A stretch of DNA of 34,358 nt, from assembly GCA_910585505.1 (NCBI GenBank), contig CAJUFF010000008.1, forward strand, positions 1 to 34,358, read 5' to 3'. Within the stretch, counting starts at the first letter, position 1, and each line of letters opens with the position of its first letter. The stretch is from an uncultured Ruminiclostridium sp. GTDB taxonomy: Bacteria > Bacillota > Clostridia > Oscillospirales > Ruminococcaceae. Of the stretch, positions 17,079 to 24,435 are shown one piece after another. The notes below the pieces were generated by a model. The model did no database searches. It was not told where the DNA came from and saw only the letters and a program-made list of their open reading frames with translations. The translations under genes and the position numbers were made by a program.

Positions 17079-18152
17079 TTAACCGCCGGTAATAAGCCTT
17101 ACTATATCGTTGAAAGTGACCACAAGCATAAGAACCATCAGCGCGGCAAAGCCTATAAAATGCACCATTCCCTCATGTTCGGGCTTCATTGGCTTTCGTC
17201 TTATAAGTTCAATTATCAGAAATATTATCCTGCTTCCGTCCAAAGCGGGAATGGGAAGCAGATTGAAAATGCCTAAATTTATGGTTATCAGCGCAATCAT
17301 AGACATCAGATTCATAACATTTTCCTTGAAATTTGCTCCGGCGGTGGCGGTCTGCGAGATAACCGAAACTGTTCCCACGGGACCCGAAAGCTCGTTAAGA
17401 CCGTAAGTGCCCTTCAAAAGGTCGATGAGCGATACCCATACCAATCTTCCGTAGGTAGCCGCCTCCTTAAAGCTGTATACGAAAATATTTCCGAAATCAA
17501 CATGATAGGCGCTTACATAAAAGTCGAAAATAACGCTTGACTTTCCGTCCTCTCCGGGATTTAGTGCAAATTGTACGTTATTGAGAGTAACTGTCTCTCC
17601 TCCTCTTTTCACCTTAAAATCATAGGTCATATATTCCTGCTGAGGGTCGGCTTTCATTGCACTGTTCTGAAGCGCGTAAGATATATCCATATAGCTCCAG
17701 ATTGTGTGACCGTTTATTTCAAGTATTTCGTCGCCTACCTGTAAGTATTGATTTGAAACGGGAGTTTCTCCTCTGAAGCTGTCTATTCTTGAGCTTACCA
17801 CTTTTCCGCTTACCAAAATAACTATCGCACACACTATTATTCCCAAAATAAGATTCATAACGGGACCCGCTGCCAAAACCACAATACGCTGCCATACGGG
17901 TCTGTTTCTGAAGCTACGGGGATCGTCGCTTTCTTCGTCCTCTCCCAACTGTACGGAACCGCCTATTGGGAGCAGCTTAACGGTGTAAAGAGTCTCCTTA
18001 CCCTGTTTCTTAAATATACGCGGTCCCATTCCCAGCGAAAACTCGCTGACCTTCATTCCGCAGGCCTTTGCAGCGAAAAAGTGTCCCATCTCGTGAATGA
18101 TGATGATAGCGCAAAACGCAAGAATTGCCAATAAAATCATTACAAAACCCAT
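17079..18152 (-). CDS. rseP: Site-2 intramembrane metalloprotease RseP/RasP
   Basis: This is a membrane zinc protease of the S2P family that cleaves substrates inside the bilayer, typically anti-sigma factors and remnant signal peptides. The HExxH motif HEMGH sits in the first transmembrane segment (H20, E21, H24), the second motif NLLPIPALDGSR is near residue 300, and a PDZ domain lies between (SRIDSFRGETPVS through about 210). About four transmembrane segments are visible. The start is placed at ATG 18152 (357 residues), because a reading five codons longer uses TTG and would swallow the AAAGGAAG ribosome site. It follows dxr by 43 nt. Confidence 0.95.
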   Translation of the reverse strand: MGFVMILLAILAFCAIIIIHEMGHFFAAKACGMKVSEFSLGMGPRIFKKQGKETLYTVKLLPIGGSVQLGEDEESDDPRSFRNRPVWQRIVVLAAGPVMNLILGIIVCAIVILVSGKVVSSRIDSFRGETPVSNQYLQVGDEILEINGHTIWSYMDISYALQNSAMKADPQQEYMTYDFKVKRGGETVTLNNVQFALNPGEDGKSSVIFDFYVSAYHVDFGNIFVYSFKEAATYGRLVWVSLIDLLKGTYGLNELSGPVGTVSVISQTATAGANFKENVMNLMSMIALITINLGIFNLLPIPALDGSRIIFLIIELIRRKPMKPEHEGMVHFIGFAALMVLMLVVTFNDIVRLITGG

Positions 18153-18195
18153 AAAACTTCCTTTCAATCAGTTATAATCATTGATTTTCAATCAT

Positions 18196-19320
18196 TTATT
18201 TAAGTTTTTCTTCTGTTTCCCTTTCCGTTTCAATAATTATGTCTGTGTCAATCACTTTGGAAAAGCAAACGTTTTCCATTGCCCATGCTATCTTTTCGGG
18301 AATTTCGCAGAAGCTTAACTTATCACGCAAAAACATATCAACCGCGATCTCGTTGGCCTTGTTCATTATACAGGGCATATTTCCGCCCTTTTTAAGAGCC
18401 GAACGAGCCAGATCTATACAGTAAAAAACCTTTTCGTCAGGTTTTTCAAAGGTCATTGTAATGTCAAAAAGCGAGATAGGCTTAGCACAGGAAGAACAGC
18501 GTTTGGGATAAGTTAAAGCAAGCTGTATCGGGATACGCATATCCGGAACCCCCATCTGACCTATAACCGAGCCATCCTCAAACTCCACCGCAGAATGGAG
18601 TATGCTCTGAGGGTGAACCACTATCTCAACTTGTTCGGGAAGCACGTCAAACAGCCATACCGCTTCTATCAGTTCAAGACCTTTGTTCATCATTGTAGCG
18701 CTGTCCACGGTTATCTTGGCGCCCATACTCCAATTAGGGTGTTTAAGCGCCCGTTCTTTTGTCACGGATTTGAGCTTATCACTCGTATAACCTCGGAAAG
18801 GACCTCCGGAAGCGGTAAGTATCAGTTTTTTCGGTTTATTTTCTCCGCGTCCCATTAAACACTGAAATATTGCCGAGTGTTCGCTGTCTATCGGCAAAAG
18901 ATCTGTTCCCTTTTCTTTTACAAGATCGGTTATTATTTCCCCTCCTACCACAAGGCTTTCCTTGTTTGCAAGTGCAAGTCTGTTACCTGCGCCTACGGCG
19001 GATAATGTAGGGGCAAAGCCCGCCATTCCGACAATTGCGTTTACAACGGTGTCACATGGCAGAGAGGCAAGTGCGCAAAGTCCTTCTTTTCCGCACAAAA
19101 GCTCAATACCTTTTCCGCTTAAACATGATTTTAAATCACAGTATTTGCTTTCATCGGCAATACATACATATTCCGGTGAAAATTCTTCCGCCTGCCTAAT
19201 CAACAGTTCCACATTGCTTCCGGCGGACAAAGCCTTTACATTTATGTTATGCAGCTTTGCAACATCTAATGCCTGCATTCCGATAGAACCTGTTGATCCC
19301 AATAAAACCATATCCTTCAT
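18196..19320 (-). CDS. dxr: 1-deoxy-D-xylulose 5-phosphate reductoisomerase Dxr
   Basis: Dxr catalyses the second MEP pathway step, DXP to MEP, using NADPH and a divalent metal. Visible are the Rossmann motif LLGSTGSIGMQAL at the N-terminus, NAIVGMAG, the LANKESLVVGG loop, the metal site IDSEHSAIFQCL, and SATMMNKGLELIEA. The 374-residue length is normal. The ATG lacks a convincing ribosome site; the preceding bases are GGCGTTAACTTAT. Immediately upstream lies the large inverted repeat at 19344-19496, so translation initiation here may depend on RNA structure or coupling (inference). Confidence 0.95.
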   Translation of the reverse strand: MKDMVLLGSTGSIGMQALDVAKLHNINVKALSAGSNVELLIRQAEEFSPEYVCIADESKYCDLKSCLSGKGIELLCGKEGLCALASLPCDTVVNAIVGMAGFAPTLSAVGAGNRLALANKESLVVGGEIITDLVKEKGTDLLPIDSEHSAIFQCLMGRGENKPKKLILTASGGPFRGYTSDKLKSVTKERALKHPNWSMGAKITVDSATMMNKGLELIEAVWLFDVLPEQVEIVVHPQSILHSAVEFEDGSVIGQMGVPDMRIPIQLALTYPKRCSSCAKPISLFDITMTFEKPDEKVFYCIDLARSALKKGGNMPCIMNKANEIAVDMFLRDKLSFCEIPEKIAWAMENVCFSKVIDTDIIIETERETEEKLK

Positions 19321-19343
19321 ATAAGTTAACGCCGCGTGCCAAA

Positions 19344-19496
19344 AAACTTCTTCCGAAAAAATCAGGAAACCTGTTTCTATAAGAAACCGCAGCCGACACG
19401 ATATTGTTGAAAACTTAAATAGTTTTAAACACTTTCAACATAGTTTTCAACAATCGCCGCGAAAAACTCTTATAAAAACAGGTCAGGAACAAGTTT
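19344..19496. repeat. Large nested inverted repeat between cdsA and dxr
   Basis: Three concentric arm pairs are visible: an outer pair of 11 nt at 19344-19354 and 19486-19496 (one mismatch), a middle pair of 15 nt at 19369-19383 and 19469-19483 (one mismatch), and a perfect inner pair of 13 nt at 19403-19415 and 19442-19454 around a 26-nt loop. The inner arms are ATTGTTGAAAACT and its complement, and the loop contains GTTTTAAAC and further TTTCAAC-like words. It fills most of the 217-bp gap in the operon. It could be a MITE-like insertion or an mRNA structure; no coding sequence is present. Confidence 0.7.
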
Positions 19497-19537
19497 CAGC
19501 AATAATTCGACATTTTTCCTCCTATGTCACAATAATT

Positions 19538-20383
19538 CTAAGATATCATGTAAACCGGCTCTATAAAAGAAAATGCAATGTACAGAAAAGGCGCCACAAA
19601 AAGCACGCTGTCAAACCTGTCCAATATACCGCCGTGACCTGGAATAATATTGCCGAAATCCTTTACCATACACTGCCTTTTCAGAAGCGAAGCGGAAAAA
19701 TCACCGACAACACCCAACACTGAGCCAATTACCGCAATCAGCACAAGATATAAAACATTGACTTTAAAGGAAATTACGCCGTTCATCATTCCGTCAATCC
19801 AAGGATAACCGAAGCCGACAATCACCGCCGTTATAATTGCGGCGGCAAGTCCGCCGAAAAAACCTTCCCATGATTTTTTCGGGCTGATCTTAGGCGCCAT
19901 TTTATGCTTTCCGAAAGCAGAACCGATAAAATAAGCGCCCGCATCGCTTATCCAAGGTATTAAAAGGGCAAGAACCACATAATACACTCCGGTTTCAAAG
20001 TTTTTATGCAAAAATACAATTGTAGAAAGCGAAAGAGGTATCAGGAAAGATACGAAGCTCATAAGCGCGATCTCTTCAAATCTCACCTTTGCGTGATCAA
20101 AAAGCATTATAACAAACATTATAAGTAAAAACGTTCCCGCCAGCATCGGGAAAAAACGCTTGATAGGATCAATACACAAAAAAGTAGGCATTACGGTGGC
20201 ATAAATCATACATACCGCCGCCACGCCTTTATTTGAAAAATATTTAGTAGCAAGCAGCACTTCGCCCACTGCCAAAGCGGCGGCAAAGGTCATTGCCACA
20301 AGTAAAACCGCCGTATTATCCAGATATAAAAGAAATATCAGCAATGGAACAGCAACAACCGCCGTTAATATTCTTGTCAACAT
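19538..20383 (-). CDS. cdsA: Phosphatidate cytidylyltransferase CdsA
   Basis: CdsA makes CDP-diacylglycerol from CTP and phosphatidic acid at the membrane. This 281-residue polytopic protein (about seven to eight hydrophobic segments) has the complete family signature SLLKRQCMVKDFGNIIPGHGG followed by ILDRFD near the C-terminus, preceded by SDAGAYFIGS and SPKKSWEGFFGG. The ATG has an AAAGGACGG site. It is separated from uppS by 168 bp that contain a family B repeat, whereas in many relatives the two genes are nearly contiguous. Confidence 0.97.
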   Translation of the reverse strand: MLTRILTAVVAVPLLIFLLYLDNTAVLLVAMTFAAALAVGEVLLATKYFSNKGVAAVCMIYATVMPTFLCIDPIKRFFPMLAGTFLLIMFVIMLFDHAKVRFEEIALMSFVSFLIPLSLSTIVFLHKNFETGVYYVVLALLIPWISDAGAYFIGSAFGKHKMAPKISPKKSWEGFFGGLAAAIITAVIVGFGYPWIDGMMNGVISFKVNVLYLVLIAVIGSVLGVVGDFSASLLKRQCMVKDFGNIIPGHGGILDRFDSVLFVAPFLYIAFSFIEPVYMIS

Positions 20384-20451
20384 AGAAACCGTCCTTTGAT
20401 TGAGAAGCAGCGCCCCAATTTGAAAAATTCACCAGAGCTGCAAAATAAAGC

Positions 20452-20557
20452 GTTATACCAATCCCGTTTTAAACTATGAAAGAAAAAAATCCATAATTTA
20501 AAATGAGTTGCACCCAAAACACTAATCCAGCAGTTTTAAAAGGAATTAGTATTAAAC
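20452..20557. repeat. Family B inverted-repeat element between uppS and cdsA
   Basis: About 106 bp bounded by imperfect inverted ends: GTTATACCAATCCCGTTTT on the left and, reading the complement of the right end, GTTTAATACTAATTCCTTTT. An internal ACTAATCC/GGAATTAGT pair gives a second hairpin at the right. The interior differs from the copies at 21903 and 32630, so this may be a subfamily. The right end overlaps the last codon and the TAA stop of uppS (20552-20557). Confidence 0.55.
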
Positions 20558-21271
20558 TCCGCCGAAGCGGCGATCCCTTTTACCATATTCCAATAGTGCG
20601 TTTATAAGATCCCGTTCTGTAAAATCCGGCCACAAAACGTCCATAAACACAAACTCGGCATATGCCGACTGCCATATAAGAAAATTAGACAGTCGCTTTT
20701 CGCCGCTGGGACGTATTACAAGATCCAAATCGGGAAGATCGTTTGTATAAAGAAACCGCGAAAAATTTTTTTCGTTCAGCTCCTCCAGTGTTATTTCTCC
20801 TGATTTATAAAGCTCCGCCGCGCGTTTTGCCCCGTTTACGATTTCCTCTCTGCCGCCGTAATTAAAGGCTATGCAGCACCACATTCCCGTATTATCGGCG
20901 GACATAGCCTCCGCCTCTCCCATTTTTTGTCTTACCTCTTCCGGCAAGCTATCTCTGCTTCCTATAAATCTCAGCCTTATGTTTTTTGAATTAAGCTTCA
21001 TCATCTCATCCATAAAGCTACAAAACAGCTTCATCAGAGAATCCACTTCTTCCTTCGGTCTCGACCAATTTTCAGTGGAAAAGGCGTAAAACGTTACACA
21101 GGGTATGCCGAGTTCAACGCAGCTGTTCAAACAACCGCGAAAAGCCTTAGCCCCCTGTGAATGACCCAATTTTCTCGGCAGAAAACGTTTTTTAGCCCAT
21201 CTGCCGTTGCCGTCCATAATAATGCCTATATGCTTTATGTCAAGACTTCTGACTATACTTTCCTTATCCAC
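20552..21271 (-). CDS. uppS: Isoprenyl transferase / undecaprenyl diphosphate synthase UppS
   Basis: UppS condenses FPP with eight IPP units in cis to make the undecaprenyl carrier for cell-wall synthesis. The 239-residue protein has HIGIIMDGNGRWAKKR (catalytic D20), LGHSQGAKAF, TFYAFSTENWSRP, and the C-terminal DLVIRPSGEKRLSNFLIWQSAYAE. The start is GTG, overlapping the frr TAG by one base (TAGTG). The nearest purine-rich site, AGGAAAT, is distant, so it is probably translated by coupling to frr. Its stop codon lies inside the end of a family B repeat. Confidence 0.97.
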   Translation of the reverse strand: MDKESIVRSLDIKHIGIIMDGNGRWAKKRFLPRKLGHSQGAKAFRGCLNSCVELGIPCVTFYAFSTENWSRPKEEVDSLMKLFCSFMDEMMKLNSKNIRLRFIGSRDSLPEEVRQKMGEAEAMSADNTGMWCCIAFNYGGREEIVNGAKRAAELYKSGEITLEELNEKNFSRFLYTNDLPDLDLVIRPSGEKRLSNFLIWQSAYAEFVFMDVLWPDFTERDLINALLEYGKRDRRFGGV

Positions 21272-21825
21272 TATATCGTCATTATTTCCTTTTCTTTTTC
21301 CTTACCTGCCGCGTCAACCTTATCACAGTAGCTGTCGGTAAGCTTTTGTATATCCTTTTCGCAATTTTTCATATCGTCTTCGGTAATCTCGGAATTTTTT
21401 TTCATCGCCTTAAACTTATCCATGGCATCGCGACGGATATTGCGGACAGTCACTTTGGCTTCCTCACAGTACTTAGATACCTGCTTTACAAGCTCCTTTC
21501 TCCGCTCTTCGGTAAGCTGCGGAAAAACAATACGCAGACATTTGCCGTCATTAGTGGGCGTGATGCCGATGTCGCTTGCCATAATCGCTTTTTCAATGGA
21601 TTTCATTGAAGAAATATCCCAAGGCTGAATTACAAGTATGCGTGCTTCGGAAACGGAGATTGCAGCCATGGCGTTTATCTGCGTGGGGGTTCCGTAATAA
21701 TCCACGGTTATTTTGTCAAGAATCGCAGGATTGGCTCTGCCTGCGCGAATAGTTGAAAACTCGTGCTGCAAAGACGCCACGCATTTTTCCATTTTCTTTT
21801 TTGAATTATCAATTACTTCTTTCAT
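21271..21825 (-). CDS. frr: Ribosome recycling factor Frr
   Basis: RRF splits post-termination ribosomes together with EF-G. At 184 residues it is full length. Conserved segments are EFSTIRAGRANPAILDKI, VDYYGTPTQINAMA, VIQPWDISSMKSIEKAI, and NDGKCLRIVFPQLTEERRKELVK. AAAGGA lies about 9 nt before the ATG. It is separated from pyrH by 222 bp, which is long for this gene pair and is explained by an inserted family B repeat. Confidence 0.98.
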   Translation of the reverse strand: MKEVIDNSKKKMEKCVASLQHEFSTIRAGRANPAILDKITVDYYGTPTQINAMAAISVSEARILVIQPWDISSMKSIEKAIMASDIGITPTNDGKCLRIVFPQLTEERRKELVKQVSKYCEEAKVTVRNIRRDAMDKFKAMKKNSEITEDDMKNCEKDIQKLTDSYCDKVDAAGKEKEKEIMTI

Positions 21826-21902
21826 AGCTTAAATTCCTTTCTTACCTATACACGGTTTTCCGCATAGTAACATTTTGTTATTATTATAACAGTTTAAAAT
21901 AT

Positions 21903-22013
21903 AATACCTTTATAATCTTTGGTCAAAGTATAGACAATAACATTGCTGACCAAAGATTAGCGCTTAGTGTCCAATCTTTAATCAAGTCTACCAGTTAATT
22001 AAAGATTGGTATT
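21903..22013. repeat. Family B inverted-repeat element between pyrH and frr
   Basis: This 111-bp element starts AATACC and ends GGTATT. Inside are two hairpins: TAATCTTTGGTCA (21913-21925) with its exact complement at 21947-21959, and CCAATCTTTAAT (21971-21982) with its complement at 21998-22009. The stretch from 21947 to 22014 is closely similar to 32671-32740 upstream of murL, sharing GACCAAAGATTAG, GCTTAGTGT and ATTAAAGATTGGTATTAA. No open reading frame is convincing. This is the most symmetric copy in the window. Confidence 0.75.
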
Positions 22014-22047
22014 AATTGACTTTCAATATTTCGATATACAGTAAAAA

Positions 22048-22776
22048 CTAATTACGGATATTATTTACAAGGGTACCCACTTTCTCGCCCATTACCGCAT
22101 CGTAAATATCATCGGGGCGGCGAAGGTCAAAAACTATGAGCGGTATATCGTTGTCGCTGCACATAGCGGCAGCTGTCCCGTCAAGTACCATAAGACCGGC
22201 AGCGAGAATATCATGATGACTTAAATGTTCAAACTTCACGGCGTCATTATAGCGGTTGGGATCCTTGTCATAAACGCCGTCCACCATTGTGGCCTTCAAA
22301 AGAACGTCAACCTCAAGCTCCGCCGCTCTAAGCGACGCGGCGGAATCGGTGGAAAAGAAGGGACTTCCCGTACCGCAGCCAAAAATGACAATCCTGCCCT
22401 TTTCAAAATGACGGAGCGCTTTTTGTCTTATATAAGGTTCTGCAAGGGATCGCATTTCTATCGCGGTCTGTACTCTTACCTCACAACCCAAACCCTCTAA
22501 AACATCCGCTACAGCCAAAGCGTTCATGGTAGTGGCAAGCATACCTATATGATCCGCTCTGACCCTATCCATAGTGCCGCTTGCTCTGCCGCGCCAAAAA
22601 TTTCCGCCGCCTACCACAATGCCTATTTGCGTACCTATGTCATAGCACTTCTTGATGCTTTGACATATTTTTTCGATAGTAGGGATATCAAGCCCCGTTT
22701 TTTTGTCACCTGCCAAGGCTTCTCCACTAAGCTTTAGAAGTATTCTTTTGTATTTTGGAGTAATGTCTTCACTCAT
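22048..22776 (-). CDS. pyrH: Uridylate kinase PyrH
   Basis: PyrH phosphorylates UMP to UDP, as a hexameric amino-acid-kinase-fold enzyme regulated by GTP and UTP. The 242-residue protein shows LLKLSGEAL, IGIVVGGGNFWRGR, DHIGMLATTMNALA, GCGTGSPFFSTDSAASLRA, LKATMVDGVYDKDP and the C-terminal GEKVGTLV. GAAGGG lies before the ATG. It follows hom by 109 bp. In most relatives rpsB-tsf precede pyrH, so hom in that position is a rearrangement. Confidence 0.97.
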   Translation of the reverse strand: MSEDITPKYKRILLKLSGEALAGDKKTGLDIPTIEKICQSIKKCYDIGTQIGIVVGGGNFWRGRASGTMDRVRADHIGMLATTMNALAVADVLEGLGCEVRVQTAIEMRSLAEPYIRQKALRHFEKGRIVIFGCGTGSPFFSTDSAASLRAAELEVDVLLKATMVDGVYDKDPNRYNDAVKFEHLSHHDILAAGLMVLDGTAAAMCSDNDIPLIVFDLRRPDDIYDAVMGEKVGTLVNNIRN

Positions 22777-22885
22777 AACGAAAATTTCCCTTCTTATGTT
22801 GATGTTATATATATTTTGTTTTCGAACATAAAATAATAACCTTCAAAACTATGTTCACATATTCATCATCCACACGAGGCGATAA

Positions 22886-24124
22886 TCAATAATCAAGAAC
22901 TCTGATTTTCCCCTTTATTTCAGCAATTTCTGAAAGCTTTTCACAATCCGAGGCAAACTTATGTTCACTTGTCTTCGCTGTTATAAACGCGGCTTCGTTT
23001 TCATCTTCTTCGTCCCTGTGAAGAATTTTAAGCTTACCCCACATTTCCTCCGCTTTCTTCAATACAGCCGCCTTATCCTTACAAATTACTCTTACATAAA
23101 ATTTATTTTCAAGTATATTGTGATTCAAAACAAACTCGCTGTCCGAGTCTTCCCAATAAAGCGATTTACTGTTGTTGTGCATTTTGGCCGCCATAATTAC
23201 ATCGGATACTACCGCGCTTGCGGTGGGAAGTTTTCCGGCTCCCTTTCCGTAAAATACTACGTCTCCGGTAGCGTCTCCTCTTACAAGAATAGCGTTGAAT
23301 ACATCGTTGACGCCTGCTAATTGACTTTCCGAGGCTATAAATGCGGGACACACCATAACGGCGGCTCTATCATTACGTCTGCTTGCCCAACCGATAAGCT
23401 TTAAAGCTCCTCCGAAGTCGCTGCAATACTGAACATCCTCAAGAGTCACATCGGTTATTCCCTCGGTATAAACATCCTTCGGATACACATGCTTTCCAAA
23501 AGCCAAAGACGCTAAAATACATATTTTACGGCAAGCGTCGTGTCCCTCCACATCGGCCGCAGGATTTCTCTCGGCGTATCCTAATTTCTGAGCGGTAGCA
23601 AGAGCGTCGTCAAAAGCCATTCCTTCGTTTATCATCTTTGTGAGTATAAAATTGGTGGTGCCGTTTAAAATACCCGCTATCTCGTCAATTTCATTGGCGG
23701 ACATACAGTGGTGAAGAGGACGTATAATGGGTATTCCTCCTCCGACGCTAGCCTCGAAAAAGAAATTGACCTTCTTTTCCCTTGCAATATGAAGAAGCTC
23801 GGCGCCCTTTTCCGCCACAAGCTCCTTATTTGAGGTAACAACACTTTTTCCTGTCTCCAAAAGCGATTTTACAAAGCCGTACGAAGGATTCAATCCGCCT
23901 ATTACCTCAACGACAACCGTAATTTCCGGATCCTTCAGTATAACATCAAAATCCTTTATAAATTTATCGTCATAAGGCGTCCCGTTAAAGTCTCTTAAAT
24001 CGAGAATATATTTAATATCCGCTTTATCGCCTATCTTGCTTTCAATTCCCGAAAGATTTTTATAAAAAACCTCCACGGTACCGGAGCCTACTACGCCGTA
24101 ACCCATAACCGCTATTTTAACCAT
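22886..24124 (-). CDS. hom: Homoserine dehydrogenase
   Basis: This enzyme reduces aspartate semialdehyde to homoserine, leading to threonine and methionine. The 412-residue protein has the Rossmann motif VMGYGVVGSGTVEVF, TSNKELVAEKG, the family signature region LNGTTNFILTKM and ADVEGHDACRKICILA with the catalytic lysine nearby, and a C-terminal ACT-like domain (VRVICKDKAAVLKKAEEM onward) suited to threonine feedback. A strong promoter lies upstream at 24188-24216. It heads the minus-strand run into pyrH and the core operon; no thrB or thrC is in the window. Confidence 0.95.
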   Translation of the reverse strand: MVKIAVMGYGVVGSGTVEVFYKNLSGIESKIGDKADIKYILDLRDFNGTPYDDKFIKDFDVILKDPEITVVVEVIGGLNPSYGFVKSLLETGKSVVTSNKELVAEKGAELLHIAREKKVNFFFEASVGGGIPIIRPLHHCMSANEIDEIAGILNGTTNFILTKMINEGMAFDDALATAQKLGYAERNPAADVEGHDACRKICILASLAFGKHVYPKDVYTEGITDVTLEDVQYCSDFGGALKLIGWASRRNDRAAVMVCPAFIASESQLAGVNDVFNAILVRGDATGDVVFYGKGAGKLPTASAVVSDVIMAAKMHNNSKSLYWEDSDSEFVLNHNILENKFYVRVICKDKAAVLKKAEEMWGKLKILHRDEEDENEAAFITAKTSEHKFASDCEKLSEIAEIKGKIRVLDY

Positions 24125-24187
24125 TTTTTCCTGTTACCGTCCTTCTGACCTTCTTTAATTTTTACTTTCATTATTATATACTACTTA

Positions 24188-24216
24188 ATTATAGCATATT
24201 TTTCTAAATCTTACAA
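24188..24216 (-). promoter_or_regulatory. Extended -10 sigma-A promoter of hom
   Basis: On the minus strand, TTGTAA (24216-24211) and TATAAT (24193-24188) are 17 nt apart, with TGC directly before the -10 giving an extended -10 element. It lies about 64 nt upstream of the hom ATG and may drive the whole hom-to-polC operon. Confidence 0.75.
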
Positions 24217-24269
24217 GCTTTTTAAAAAATTTTTTATTTTTTCACACAATCCGAAAAAAATTATCAAAT

Positions 24270-24348
24270 AAAATCAAAGTCGGGATATGTTTACATAGAA
24301 TCAGAACCGAAATTGGCCTTATCAACAAACATTCCCGACTTTGATTTT
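24270..24348. repeat. Long-armed inverted repeat downstream of proS
   Basis: Arms at 24270-24292 and 24327-24348 are complementary over 22 bp, interrupted by a single bulged base (core AAAATCAAAGTCGGGA and its complement), around a loop of about 34 nt. The arms are more GC-balanced than the AT-rich surroundings. On the minus strand the right arm is followed by an A/T-rich run, so a terminator role for proS is possible. The arm length also suits a small mobile element. Confidence 0.65.
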
Positions 24349-24366
24349 TTCAGCAACCCCCGGCGT

Positions 24367-24404
24367 TAAGCATAACACATCGTTTCCCGAAAGTCTTATG
24401 CTTA
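24367..24404. terminator. Possible proS-distal stem-loop
   Basis: TAAGCATAA (24367-24375) pairs exactly with TTATGCTTA (24396-24404) around a 20-nt loop, about 32 nt past the proS stop codon on the minus strand. There is no clear U-tract, so termination is only a guess. Confidence 0.35.
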
Positions 24405-24435
24405 TCTATTATATTATCACGAACACGCACATTTT

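Larger units (their letters stand above)
24125..24435. other. Intergenic region between proS and hom
   Basis: This 311-bp AT-rich region has no credible gene. It carries the hom promoter (24188-24216), a long-armed inverted repeat (24270-24348) and a smaller inverted repeat (24367-24404) close to the end of proS. Either stem may end proS transcription on the minus strand, although neither has the compact loop and uninterrupted T-run of a textbook terminator. Confidence 0.7.

Noticed and set aside
22824..22856. GAACATA/TATGTTC inverted repeat upstream of pyrH as a LexA or other operator
   Set aside because: The arms are only 7 bp with a 19-bp gap in AT-rich DNA and do not match the usual clostridial/Bacillus LexA spacing.
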